A stretch of 64,000 nt of DNA, taken from positions 110,393,318 to 110,457,317 of the forward strand of contig CM058239.1 of assembly GCA_030180135.1 (NCBI GenBank), read 5' to 3'. Both the position numbers and the translations under genes were made by a program. Position 1 is the first letter of the stretch. Each line of letters starts with the position of its first letter. Shown here in pieces: positions 54,406 through 64,000 of the stretch. The notes beneath the pieces are model-generated. The model was not told the origin of the DNA, did no database searches, and saw only the letters and a list, made by a program, of their open reading frames with translations. The stretch comes from Orychophragmus violaceus. Taxonomy: Eukaryota; Streptophyta; Magnoliopsida; Brassicales; Brassicaceae.

Positions 54406-55495
54406 GAACAACTATGTATTTATTTTTAAATTTAAATATATCTTATGGACCTCTTTATAAATTAAGATATTGTAATATTACTTATATATATTTACTTATT
54501 TGTTATATAGTTATTGATTGTTATATGCTATTTATTACTTTTTAGATTTTCATTTTTTCAAGTTTATTGTTTAGTGTTAATTAAATAACAATGATGTAGT
54601 TACATTTTTGTAAAGTCCACTAAAATAAGATTATATCCAGATGTAATAAAGAGAAAACTCTTATATTATATATATGATTATCAGAATTTTCTCCTTACAT
54701 ATAATTTAAACACTTATTTTAAATATTTAAAATATAATATCATGCTAAATATTTGTAATGTAATTTTAATTTTGATTTTCTTCATATGTATATCTTAATC
54801 CCACTAAAAATAATTTAAATATATATTATAACACATGACTAAAATTCAGTTTTATATTATCTTCTATTTTAGTGTCCATTTTCATAAAAATAAGACAAAC
54901 AAACATGTGTTTTAAGGTTCCAAAGCGCAGTCCATCGAATCTAGGGGAATCATTTTGTGAATATAAAAAATGAAATGTCAAATTATTTAAGAGTTTATGA
55001 TCTTTTAAGGAATCCGAGACGCTCTTGCGTTTGTGTTTGACTTGAGAACCAAATCTGACTAATTCTTTACGTTACCTAAAAAGATCTATGCCTAAACTGA
55101 AGATCCAGCCAAACATCTTCTTGATGCATTTGAAATCAAGTCTTGACCCAATTTTTCTGACTCCTTTGACTCATCCGTCCTCTCTCTAACTAGTGTATAA
55201 TGCCTCAGCCAGACGCCCACATACATCTGCAACATTCAATACTCCAATGAGCCATCCAAGTATCAAACGGCTAGGGATCTAAGGAGTCAGACAATAGGAT
55301 ATGACTCCTTATCATCATCCATAGGATATGAATAGCTCAAGCAAACATATGCCAAAACCCAATTAAAACTGGTTATTAACACGATTCAAAACATTGTCGT
55401 AACCTAAACCCATAAAGCAAAAAAAAAAAAAAACATTGAACATTAGATAAGCCCAAGCAACGCTAAGAGATTTTATTGTGAGATTGTTTGTTTAC
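53392..55495. other. AT-rich DNA, probable Helitron body
   Basis: No complete gene. Includes a (TA)16 microsatellite at 54370-54401. From about 54900 the sequence is less AT-biased and intron/exon-like, but only the exon at 55496-55551 was identified. Confidence 0.4.
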
Positions 55496-55551
55496 CTCCT
55501 TGGCAATGTTAAGACTTGAATGTATTGCTCTGCAACTCTTAAATTTGCAGC
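55496..55551 (-). pseudogene. single exon of a stomatin-like (SPFH/Band 7) gene
   Basis: 56-bp minus-strand exon with clean AG (55553-55552) and GT (55495-55494) borders. It encodes AANLRVAEQYIQ, then, after a 1-nt frame change, NIAKE. This matches the conserved AASLRVAEQYIxAFGNIAKE segment near the C-terminus of plant mitochondrial stomatin-like proteins. No neighbouring exons of the gene could be recognised, so this is an isolated, disabled fragment. Confidence 0.6.
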
Positions 55552-55786
55552 CTGAAAATTATATTTTGAGCAGCATAAGTTCACAGTTGGACATCAAAAA
55601 AACAAAAAGTGTAAACCAATTTAATGTTAGAGATATGACTTAAAACCATCACAATTTGGCGAGTCCAAGAAGCCACAGAAACCTGTTTCGAGAGAAAAGA
55701 GAAAATACACTATGAAAAATAAGGAATCAAGCTAGTTCATTAAAACTCACCTCTGAAAGTGCAAGGCTATGTAGTTTTCAGAAAGA
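55552..55786. other. spacer between stomatin-like exon and Sirevirus LTR
   Basis: AT-rich, intron-like; no feature recognised. Confidence 0.4.
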
Positions 55787-56280
55787 TGTAACACAACTCA
55801 AAACGATTCTGAAAACTTGCGCTTTATTAGATTGACAATATGATCTTACAAGAACACTATCTCTCAATCTAATCTCTCAAACTCAATGATCTATACTTGA
55901 TCACTTGAGTTCTCACAAATTCTCTCTCTTTTAAAAGCTTGCCTATACACGGCGCCTATTCTCCCATTTATACACGATGGGATCGCTAACCTCGTTAGCT
56001 CGAAAACCCTTAAGAGATAAACCTTATCTCTTAAGATATCTTCATAGAATCCTAACAACCTTACTTTAAGATCTTAGGCAATTCTTCTATTCGCATGAAT
56101 ATTCTTCTCAAATATCTTCCAAGATATATGTCCAGCTCGCCACATATCTCGGACATGTCCACCTCAGCTCCAGCTCTCGGAATCCTCTACGTGCTCACTC
56201 GCTCTTCAAACTTTGCCCGTCTGTATCACTGCTTGAGCTACTTCTTGACTGATACATGAAGTGACTCAGCTGCACCTTCA
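55787..56280 (-). repeat. 3' LTR of the Sirevirus
   Basis: About 494 bp, element sense TGAAGGTGCAGCTGAG...GTTGTGTTACA. The inner edge is fixed by the polypurine tract AAAAAGGGGGAGAT; the outer edge is inferred from the CA end because the partner LTR is outside the window. Confidence 0.75.
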
Positions 56281-56640
56281 ATCTCCCCCTTTTTAGCATT
56301 GAGTGTCTCTCAAGTATCTGCCAAGTTATAAACACACTAGACAAGAGAACAAATCGCATTCTGAATACTTATATTTTTGATTAGATTGCTCGCATCGCCA
56401 ATACATGTTTCATGAACACAACCGTGAGTTTCATCATAGAGTTTTACACATCAAAACACAACCGAGATGTCATCATCAGATTACTACAAATCAAAAAGAA
56501 ACCACTCCCCCAGAATCCTAGATTTGTTCCCAAGTGAACCGATTTGCTAACAAAAACAAAATCCAACTAAATCGGCTTCACTCCCCCATAATCTTGTGCT
56601 CATAACTTAGCCACTATCCTCATCTCCCCCTGCTTGAGAG
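56281..56640 (-). other. multiplied polypurine tracts of the Sirevirus
   Basis: Sense GGGGGAG cores at about 56281-56293, 56505-56511, 56581-56587 and 56623-56629. The first adjoins the LTR and is the expected plus-strand primer site. Repeated tracts upstream of the 3' LTR are a known Sirevirus trait. Confidence 0.75.
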
Positions 56641-56679
56641 CACACAATGTTAAAAACACAGGGTCAGTAGCTAAGAAGA

Positions 56680-58360
56680 TTAACAGTTTGAGGAGACCTT
56701 ACCTGGCATGGCACGAAGAAGTCGCTGAATCACCTCCGAGAAGGTTTGGAGTGCTTTGGCAGTGTCTGCAACTGCTTCTCTAGCTGCACGAGGACTACAG
56801 CTTCCGACTGGTACACGTACTGATCCAAGACTTACTATCTCCTGCATTGTTTGAGTCGAGGATCTTGGGGCTGATGCACTTGAACTAGCACGAAGTGGTG
56901 CAGGTTTCTTCGGACTTGGGCGAACAATTTCCTTCTTCTTGACAGTCTGAGGCTCCTCAGTCTTGATGAATGCTTCCCCAGAACGCGAATCCTTCTTGTA
57001 GAAGATTGGAGCAATCATCTTTTCTCCTTTGAGCAAGGTAGCAGCATGTTGATCTTTCATTAGACCGGTGATGATCCTTGGAAACATCAGCCAACGAGAG
57101 TCAGATTCTTTTATTACTCCTAGGGACAGAATTTGCTTGAAGATCATCTTTCCAACATCTGTTTTGATCCCTTTAGCTATTTTGTAGATTAGCTTTGCTC
57201 GTTGTTCAGACAGATGATGCTTATGAGTGGATGGAATCCAGTTGTAAGCCGTGAGCACACTTAAGGCTGCGTAGCATGGTGGCAATCCTGTGGCAGTGAG
57301 TTCTTTCCATCCTTTCTTTCCCTCACTTAGATACATGGCTATTGTTTCCATGCTTTCTGAATCGGCCTCAACGTCTGCCTGAGCTTCTTCATCAGTCAAC
57401 TCCTGAAGCCCCAAGGATTCATTGATTACTGCTGGAGACAATTCATATGCGAATCCCCTGAACCAAACTTCCACTTTTTCAACAGAGTCTTCAAGTTTTA
57501 CACTTGGTAAGCCAGAGTAAAACTCAACGATATGCTCCTTGACATATCCAGCTAATCCCGTCACAGTTGTTACCAGACCCATTTTCAATCATCTCAAGAT
57601 ACCCCCATTCATCCTCTTCTTCCATGTCTACCAATCTCTCAGGCAAGATTCCTCGAGTTTGAAAAAGTTTGTACCTTTCTTTATCCAAGGATCGAGATAG
57701 CTTTGGCTTCTTAGCCAATATTGGTTTCCCAAAGCATGTCTTCACTCTGGCTTCTTTCTTCTCCGGTTCTTGCTTCCTCTTCCTTGATTGCAATCGTGTT
57801 GCTCTCTCTGATTGCTCGTGCACCGAGATTTTAGTGGCCGATTCGTATCCATCAGATTCAGTTTCTTCGTCAGAGATTTCTATCGGCTTTTTCTTCTTCT
57901 TGCTCTTTGGTTCTTCAGCTGCTGTCGGATTGCTCTTCTTTGACTTCTTCTTGCTCTTCGATTTTGTGGACTGAAGAGAGTTGTTCATCTTCTTTTTCTT
58001 TGAAACGGCCTCATGAGTCTTCTGAGCATAGTTCGCTATCGACTCAAGTTCTTCAATGGTTGCTCCGGGTTCAACTCGCGAGGCTCCAACTTCCATTGCT
58101 ATCTTTTCTTGCTCAGTTGCTTCGTGGATTTCAGTTGCAGCTTTGCTTGTGTTGAAAAGGTTCCATTCCTTGTATACGACAATCGTAAGCGGATTGATTT
58201 TCTCTTGAGCTCCAACCTTGGTTGCAGGTTCGGTTTGAGACCCAATCTGAGCTGAATTGTTCTTCTCCTTAGTTGCAGTTTGAGCTGATTGATCTTCATC
58301 CTTGGTTGCATGTTCGATTTGGGACGCGATCTGATCCTGATTGATCTTCTCGGAGCTCAT
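56680..58360 (-). pseudogene. Sirevirus envelope-position ORF (frameshifted)
   Basis: Two overlapping frames, 58360-57524 and 57588-56680, form one protein of about 570 residues broken by a 1-nt change near 57580-57590. The N-terminal half is Lys/Glu/Ser-rich with basic KSKKKSKK and KKKKKP tracts (nuclear-signal-like). The C-terminal half has the putative plant transposon protein domain (VKEHIVEFYSGLPSVK, LSPAVINESLGLQ). It occupies the position of the envelope-like gene of SIRE1/Endovir elements, but I see no signal peptide and no convincing transmembrane helix, so an envelope role is not supported by the sequence. Confidence 0.8.
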
Positions 58361-59138
58361 GGTGGCTTGGTTGAATTTCGCTTTTGGTTTCTCCTTAGGG
58401 TTTCTCTGAGATACACAAGAAGCGCGTGATACCTTTTGCCGCGAACATATGACTCTTTAATCTCTTCTCTTTTGTCTTCTAGTGCTCCTCCGGTTTAGTT
58501 TCTGGACCGTCTCGATTTGGTTGTAACTGATTTTCTGTACCAACTGGTTTACTGCAACAGACCATATTATTCTTTCACAAGACACAATGTAGTCTAACAC
58601 ATACCAAATCAATTGCATCCACTGCTTGTTCCAGAGTTAAAGTGGGAATTTTTCACAGAGTATGATGATCACTATTTTTCACACGAATCAACTGGCTTTT
58701 GAAAAGAAACAATATTGACAAACCTTTTTGAATTATTTTGTACCTTTTTGACCCAGTGCTTGTACTAGAATGCACTCTAGCTTTTCTTGATTCATGCATT
58801 TGGCTATCTACAGATCCATGGCTAGCTTTCACACTCCTATTCCTTTATCTTGTCTTGCCAGTTTTCAACCTTTATCCTGTAGGAGAGAGCAGATCTTTTT
58901 TTTTTTTTTTTGTTGTTGTTGTTGTATTACTTGTTGAGCTAGTTTTAAGGCTTGACTAGCTCAGTTTGATTCTTCCTGATCTTTTTGCTCTCTCTTTCTA
59001 CGAAACCTGTACTGGATTTAGACAAGACGGAATAATAGGTAGCTCTTTTCCACTTCACGCATGACTCCAAACTAAATCTGAGCTAGATGTACACTCTGAG
59101 TCACAGCCTGTACTAGTTCTGCACACTTTCGCAAACCA
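58361..59138 (-). other. spacer between Sirevirus pol and the 3' ORF
   Basis: Non-coding, about 780 bp. Contains a T15 run followed by (TTG)4 on plus (58896-58924). No other feature. Confidence 0.6.
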
Positions 59139-62100
59139 TCATATTTCACAAATACCAAGTGCATTTCTTAAGGTGATAAATCGAGTAAAATCAAGTGGTT
59201 TTGTGAAGAAATCAGCCAGTTGAGACTCAGTGACAATGTGTTCGATCATTACCTGTTTTTCCTCCACTAACTCCCGAATGAAGTGGTGCCTTATGTCAAT
59301 GTGCTTGGTTCTAGAGTGTTGTACTGGATTCTTTGAAATACTTATGGCACTTTTGTTGTCACAATAAACCAGTAGTACTCCAGACTCCATTCCAAAATCT
59401 GCAGACATTTGTTTCATCCAAAGGAGTTGTGCACAACAGCTTCCCATTGAGATGTACTCTGCTTCAGCTGTAGATAGGGATACTGAGTTCTGCTTCTTGC
59501 TCATCCATGCAATAAGATTGTTCCCCAAGAAATAACACCCGCCACTTGTGCTCTTTCTGTCGTCAACACTCCCAGCCCAGTCAGCATCACAGTATCCAAC
59601 TAGACTTTTGTTTGATCCTTTAGAATACCAGATTCCCAAACCCACTGATCCTTTAACATATCTGATGATTCTCTTGACAGCTTCAAGATGTGACTGCTTG
59701 GGCTTGGCTTGAAACCGTGCGCATACTCCAACACTGAACGTTAGATCCGGCCTGCTTGCAGTGAGATAAAGCAGACTTCCTATCATTCCTCTGTAGGTCC
59801 TGACATCCACGTCTTTTCCTTCATCATCTTTTGTCATCTTGACCGTAGTACTCATAGGTGTTTTGGCCTCCTTGCAGTGTTCCATCTTGAACTTAGTGAG
59901 CAGATTCTTTGCATAGGTTGTCTGTGATATGAATATTCCTTCCCTGGATTGCGTGATCTGTAGCCCTAGGAAATACTTCAACTCACCAACCATGCTCATC
60001 TCGAACTCCTTTGTCATACTTGAGACAAACTCATCAACCCGTTTTTGTGATGTGCCACCAAAGATGATATCATCTACATATATTTGCACCATCAGAATCT
60101 CCTTGCTTTGTTCAAGAATAAACAACGTCTTGTCCACACTTCCCCTATTGTAACCTTGATCCAACAGGAAGCTCATCAACCTTTCATACCATGCTCTGGG
60201 TGCTTGTTTGAGACCATAGAGAGCTTTGTTTAGCTTGTATACATGCTTAGGATTTAGTGCATCTTCAAATCCTTTTGGCTGCTCTACATATACTTCTTCT
60301 TGAAGGAATCCGTTTAAGAAGGCACTTTTCACATCCATTTGATAGACTGTAAAGTTCATGATACATGCCATTCCTAAAAACAATCTGATTGACTCAAGTC
60401 TTGCGACAGGAGCAAACATTTCTTCAAAGTCCACACCTTCGATTTGAGAATATCCCTGAGCAACCAATATAGCTTTGTTCCTGACCACAACTCCTTCTTC
60501 ATCAATCTTGTTTTTGAAGATCCACTTAGTTCCAACGATGTTCCCTTGCTCTGGTCTTGGAACTAGCTCCCAAACATCATTACGGACAAATTGTTCCAGC
60601 TCTTGTTGCATAGCCACGATCCAGAATTCATCATCGATTGCCTGCACATGAGTTTTAGGTTCAATAGTGGAAACAAAACAAACAAACCTTACCATTTCTT
60701 TAAAGTCAAGTTTGACTCCTCTGGTTTTTCTTTCTTCTTCTGCGTTTCCGATTATGTCTTCGACAAAGTGATTGCGAGGAACATGCAGTTCTTTGCTCAC
60801 TTTTACCGGTTCTGGGGATTGCTCTTTGACTTTCATAGGTGTCTTCAACTTGTTCTTGAGTTTCATCAGTCCTCCTCTAGTCTTTCTTTCCTCTTCTGCT
60901 TCTCCAATGATGTCTTTGGCAGAATGGTTCCGCGGAACTTGTAACTCCTTCTTGGGTTGAGTTACATTCTGCTTCAGATCAGCTTGTGTCACATGCCTCA
61001 TCTCTTTAGTCACTTCATTCCTTCCTTCGTTATCAGAGTCCCCTTCATGGTTTCCTTCTTGGCACTGTGTCAGTGAGTAGTCATCAAATACCACATTAAC
61101 TGACTCCATTATAAGGCATGTTCTGTTGTTGTACACCCTGAATGATGTACTATTCCCTGAGTAACCCAGAAACATTCCTTCATCGCTTCTTGAATCAAAC
61201 TTCCCAAGGTGATCTTTATCATTTAGGATGTAGCATTTGCACCCAAACACATGGAAGTAACTCAGGTTTGGAGTTTTTCCTTTCCACAGTTCATATGGTG
61301 TCTTTGTGGATCCTTTCCGAACATACACTCTATTGATGACGTAACACGCAGTGTTGATTGCTTCAGCCCAGAATTTTGTTGGTACATCATTTCCATGCAG
61401 CATAGCTCTAGCCATCTCTTGAAGTGTCCTGTTCTTTCTTTCTACCACACCATTTTGTTGTGGTGTTCTTGGTGCTGAAAACTGATGACTTATTCCATGG
61501 TTCTCGCAGAACATCCTCATTGTATCATTTTGGAATTCTCCCCCATGATCACTCCTAATTCGTTTCACACCTCCTCTTTCATTGATCAACTGAAGTGCCC
61601 AGATCCTGAAGCTACTCGCTGTATCTGACTTTTCTCTGATGAACATTACCCATGTGAACCTTGTGTAGTCATCCACCAATACAAACACATATCGTTTTCC
61701 TGCTACACTCTCGGTTTGCATTGGTCCCATTAGATCCATGTGTACCAAGTCAAGGGCTGCCTTAGACTGAATGTCAGGAACCTTCTTGTGTTGCACCTTA
61801 ACCTGATTCCCCTGGTTGCATGGACCACACACCATCTTGTCACATCCTTTTATATGAGGAACTCCACGCACCATTTCCTTGTTAACAAGGGTGGTCAAAT
61901 TTCGGACATTCATATGTCCTAGTCTTTGATGCCACAGATTCAACTCATCTCTTGCATTGAAGCACTTCATGGTATTTCTCCACATGTAGCAATTGTTGCC
62001 GGTTCTGACTCCTTGAATGACAGTTTCTTGCTGTTCATTGATCCCCTTGCATTCAGTGCGTGTGAACATTACCATCAATCCTTCATCACATAACTGGCTG

Positions 62101-62750
62101 ACGCTTATGAGATTCGCTTTGAGTCCCTGCACCAAGTAAACATTCATCAGTTGTGGTACCTCAGTTTCACTGGTTTGCCCTTTACCTAGGATGTTTCCGT
62201 GACCTCCATCTCCAAAGGTAACTTTTCCTCCTTTGATTGACTTGACCTTTTGAAGATTCTTTTGATCTCCAGTCATGTGTCTGGAGCATCCACTGTCAAA
62301 ATACCATGGAGTTGTTTCTTCCTGTTCATCCGAGACAAAGGCCATGTTGCACCTGAATCCGAGACCAACTTTTGTAGATGCATCCCTTGATGTCTGATGT
62401 AGATCAGTTCTTTTGATCCAGATTTGATTCTTGTAGCCATTCCAGTAGTACATTCCTTGTCTTCTCAGCCAACTTACTCTCTCCCTGAATCTTCTGCAGT
62501 ATGCTTTGATGTGTCCTGGTTTTCCACAGTACCAGCATCCATCTGTCCTGTCGTAAGCTTCCTTGCATTCTTGATTCACGTAGCCTCCTGAAACAAAGTT
62601 GATATTCTCGGCTTCCTTCATTCCCCTTCCGGAGTATCCGAGTCCTCTATACCCTCTTTCAGTCCTTCCTGCACTTAAGATCTTGTCTAGTTGCTTACTT
62701 CCCGTAAGCATGTGAATCTTCTTGTGATGTTGAGTTAGTTCTGCTTGCAA
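59139..62750 (-). CDS. Sirevirus pol (1203 aa open frame)
   Basis: Frame: knuckle GCWYCGKPGHIKAYC at about 72-86; protease WYFDSGCSRHMTGD at about 150; GAG-pre-integrase LWHQRLGHMNV near 275; integrase core (LVHMDLMGPMQ, VLVDDYTRFTW, RSDHGGEF, APRTPQQNGVVERKNR); a long linker; reverse transcriptase with MDVKSAFLNGFL and catalytic IYVDDIIFGG; RNase H (YCDADWAGSVDDRKST, STAEAEYISMG, LVYCDNKSA) and the terminal QLADFFTKPLD. No stop inside. It overlaps the end of gag by 16 nt in another frame. The gag coiled-coil sense continues in this frame, so gag and pol were probably one frame before a 1-nt change in an A run at 62763-62759. Confidence 0.92.
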   Translation of the reverse strand: MQAELTQHHKKIHMLTGSKQLDKILSAGRTERGYRGLGYSGRGMKEAENINFVSGGYVNQECKEAYDRTDGCWYCGKPGHIKAYCRRFRERVSWLRRQGMYYWNGYKNQIWIKRTDLHQTSRDASTKVGLGFRCNMAFVSDEQEETTPWYFDSGCSRHMTGDQKNLQKVKSIKGGKVTFGDGGHGNILGKGQTSETEVPQLMNVYLVQGLKANLISVSQLCDEGLMVMFTRTECKGINEQQETVIQGVRTGNNCYMWRNTMKCFNARDELNLWHQRLGHMNVRNLTTLVNKEMVRGVPHIKGCDKMVCGPCNQGNQVKVQHKKVPDIQSKAALDLVHMDLMGPMQTESVAGKRYVFVLVDDYTRFTWVMFIREKSDTASSFRIWALQLINERGGVKRIRSDHGGEFQNDTMRMFCENHGISHQFSAPRTPQQNGVVERKNRTLQEMARAMLHGNDVPTKFWAEAINTACYVINRVYVRKGSTKTPYELWKGKTPNLSYFHVFGCKCYILNDKDHLGKFDSRSDEGMFLGYSGNSTSFRVYNNRTCLIMESVNVVFDDYSLTQCQEGNHEGDSDNEGRNEVTKEMRHVTQADLKQNVTQPKKELQVPRNHSAKDIIGEAEEERKTRGGLMKLKNKLKTPMKVKEQSPEPVKVSKELHVPRNHFVEDIIGNAEEERKTRGVKLDFKEMVRFVCFVSTIEPKTHVQAIDDEFWIVAMQQELEQFVRNDVWELVPRPEQGNIVGTKWIFKNKIDEEGVVVRNKAILVAQGYSQIEGVDFEEMFAPVARLESIRLFLGMACIMNFTVYQMDVKSAFLNGFLQEEVYVEQPKGFEDALNPKHVYKLNKALYGLKQAPRAWYERLMSFLLDQGYNRGSVDKTLFILEQSKEILMVQIYVDDIIFGGTSQKRVDEFVSSMTKEFEMSMVGELKYFLGLQITQSREGIFISQTTYAKNLLTKFKMEHCKEAKTPMSTTVKMTKDDEGKDVDVRTYRGMIGSLLYLTASRPDLTFSVGVCARFQAKPKQSHLEAVKRIIRYVKGSVGLGIWYSKGSNKSLVGYCDADWAGSVDDRKSTSGGCYFLGNNLIAWMSKKQNSVSLSTAEAEYISMGSCCAQLLWMKQMSADFGMESGVLLVYCDNKSAISISKNPVQHSRTKHIDIRHHFIRELVEEKQVMIEHIVTESQLADFFTKPLDFTRFITLRNALGICEI

Positions 62751-64000
62751 ACGAGCTGTTTTTCTTTTTCCTCCTTTAACTCTTGTTCAAGTCTGTCGGC
62801 CTTCACAGCAAGATTCAGCTTTTCCTTCATCAGGGTCACACTCTCATCACTTAGTCTCTTTACGGTCATGAGTTCAAGATTTAGAGACTCTACAATGGCT
62901 TCAAGACGTAACTTTTCCTTAATCAATTCTCCATTTTCCTTTCCAATCTTGATTAGAGTGTCTCTTACCTCTTCCAGATCTATGTCAGGTTCTGAATCAG
63001 ATCCTGACTCATCTTCTCCTTCGTCAAACTCAGTGATTCCAACAAACGCTACAAAGTTGTTCAGCTCATCTTCACTTTCAGTGATGTCTTCATCAGTGTC
63101 TTCCTCAGCCATAAGAGATTTTTCTTTCCTTTTCTTTTGATCATTCACGCATTCTAGTTGAGTATGTCCAAGACCTTGACACCCAAAGCACTTGATTTCT
63201 CTCCTCTTGACTGTTGGACATTCAGTTCGATAGTGTCCAAAGCCTTTGCATTCATGACACTGGATATCAGCACGTCTAGTAGACTTGTCTCCTTCGGTTT
63301 GTTTTCTGAAGTTGTTCGGCTTCTTCTGAGATGACCCTTGTCCTTGCTCTATTATTTTCAAGGCACGATCAAATCGTCTAACCAACAAGCTCAGTGGATC
63401 TTCTTCATTAACCGCAGATTTGCTTGTTTCATTCACCGTCAGAGCTAAGCTGCGTGGTTTCTTAATCCCTTCTAGTTCCAATTCATGAGCTTGCAACATA
63501 CCTACTACTTCTCCGAAGGTAAGTTCTTCTGTGTTTTGAGACACACTTAGAGCTGATTTGTATGGCATGTATTTTGCTAGAAGACACCTTAGAAACTTTT
63601 TGACAAGTTTCTTGTCCTTGTATTTCTTCCCAAGGGTTGCAGCTTCTTGAGCTAGTGAACTTAGCTTAGCGCTGAAATCGGCAATAGACTCATGCTCATC
63701 CATCTTCAGATTTTCAAACCGTGAGGCCAGAAGATCTTTCCTTGAGTTCTGCACCTTTTGAGTTCCTTCAAAGTGTGTTTGTAGAATGTCCCATGCATCT
63801 TTTGCGGTTTCACAGCCTTGAATTAACTCAAAAGTCTTTTTGGAGACACTGCAATGAATTGCACTCAGAGCCTTGGAATTGTATTTGGATTTCTTTATTT
63901 CTTCTTCCGTCCAACTCTCTTCTGGTTTAGGTGTTTCCACGCCTTTTTCGTCTTTGATCATGGGCTCCTTCCACGTCTCCATCACTGCCTTCCATGCTAA
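62735..64000 (-). CDS. Sirevirus gag, C-terminal ~420 residues (runs off right edge)
   Basis: The frame is open through the window edge (AWKAVMETW precedes the first internal ATG), so the true start is outside. UBN2-type capsid (ALSAIHCSVSKKTFELIQG, AKDAWDILQTHFEGT, FLRCLLAKYMPY), two zinc knuckles CHECKGFGHYRTEC and CFGCQGLGHTQLEC, an acidic stretch (EEDTDEDITESEDE), then a Leu-zipper-like coiled coil of about 90 residues to the end. Sirevirus gag is known for such coiled coils. It ends at a TAA just after the suspected frame change into pol. Confidence 0.9.
   Translation of the reverse strand, partial: LAWKAVMETWKEPMIKDEKGVETPKPEESWTEEEIKKSKYNSKALSAIHCSVSKKTFELIQGCETAKDAWDILQTHFEGTQKVQNSRKDLLASRFENLKMDEHESIADFSAKLSSLAQEAATLGKKYKDKKLVKKFLRCLLAKYMPYKSALSVSQNTEELTFGEVVGMLQAHELELEGIKKPRSLALTVNETSKSAVNEEDPLSLLVRRFDRALKIIEQGQGSSQKKPNNFRKQTEGDKSTRRADIQCHECKGFGHYRTECPTVKRREIKCFGCQGLGHTQLECVNDQKKRKEKSLMAEEDTDEDITESEDELNNFVAFVGITEFDEGEDESGSDSEPDIDLEEVRDTLIKIGKENGELIKEKLRLEAIVESLNLELMTVKRLSDESVTLMKEKLNLAVKADRLEQELKEEKEKQLVCKQN

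Larger units (their letters stand above)
55787..64000 (-). mobile_element. Sirevirus-type Copia retrotransposon (5' LTR beyond right edge)
   Basis: Minus strand: gag (from beyond 64000 to 62735), pol (62750-59139), an extra ORF in the envelope position (58360-56680), a 3' region with several polypurine tracts and the 3' LTR (56280-55787). A long gag with two CCHC knuckles plus a coiled coil, an extra 3' ORF and multiplied polypurine tracts are the set that defines Sireviruses. Only single-nucleotide frame breaks separate it from being intact. Confidence 0.9.

Noticed and set aside
62735..62770. Programmed -1 frameshift between Sirevirus gag and pol
   Set aside because: The A run is not arranged as X-XXY-YYZ in the gag frame; a single-base change explains the break better.

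Overview
The window is repeat-rich plant nuclear DNA. The one intact host gene, the host-gene fragments and the transposon families all point to Brassicaceae, close to Arabidopsis, in a pericentromere-like or heterochromatic setting. Only one gene looks intact: a BRH1-like RING-H2 ubiquitin ligase at 4961-5476 (-). Almost everything else is transposable elements, their relics, or fragments of host genes caught among them.

Layout. 1-2575: 5' part of a minus-strand Copia element (Copia-E0: LTR, primer site, long leader, gag start), running off the left edge. 2576-7917: single-copy-looking DNA with a 352-bp foldback MITE, the RING-H2 gene, a Stowaway-type MITE next to its TATA box, and a SINE-like relic. 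7918-35186: a nest of four LTR retrotransposons. An old short-LTR Copia (Copia-A, -) was split by Copia-B (8942-16338, +, TSD ATGGA, intact polyprotein) and by Copia-C (16583-32435, -, TSD ATACC, decayed). Copia-C was split in turn by a very young Athila-like Ty3 element (Athila-D, 17216-26273, -) that encodes gag-protease and an ATHILA ORF-1 protein but no reverse transcriptase or integrase. LTR divergence read by eye agrees with this order: about 8% for Copia-A, 2-3% for B and C, and about one mismatch in 1.18 kb for Athila-D.

35187-45433: AT-rich spacer, a GC-rich retroposon-like block, a tRNA-derived SINE, a solo LTR related to Athila-D carrying a hAT-type MITE (8-bp TSD), and a 5'-truncated LINE with a long open RT-RNase H frame. 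45434-53150: fragments of two nuclear organelle-protein genes, chloroplast SRP54 and an IscA-like Fe-S assembly protein. The IscA-like copy has a stop codon, a lost cysteine, and a chromodomain-type Ty3 element in its last intron. 53359-55786: a Helitron-like terminus and one stomatin-like exon. 55787-64000: a nearly complete Sirevirus (Copia) with gag, pol and an envelope-position ORF, running off the right edge.

The most unusual signal is a module of about 57-61 nt made of two CGATCG/CGGTCG-core dyads, often enclosed by a TCGC...GCGA outer stem. It recurs in the LTRs and leaders of Copia-B and Copia-C and, independently, in the LTR, non-coding spacers and even the gag reading frame of the unrelated Athila-D. 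In many copies the sense strand has CGATCG first and CGGTCG second, so the mismatch becomes a G-U wobble in element RNA, which suggests a selected RNA hairpin. Second, three Copia elements (E0, B, C) each have a splice-donor-like site in the LTR and an acceptor-like site 2-3 nt before the gag ATG. Splicing there would remove the primer-binding site and the whole leader.
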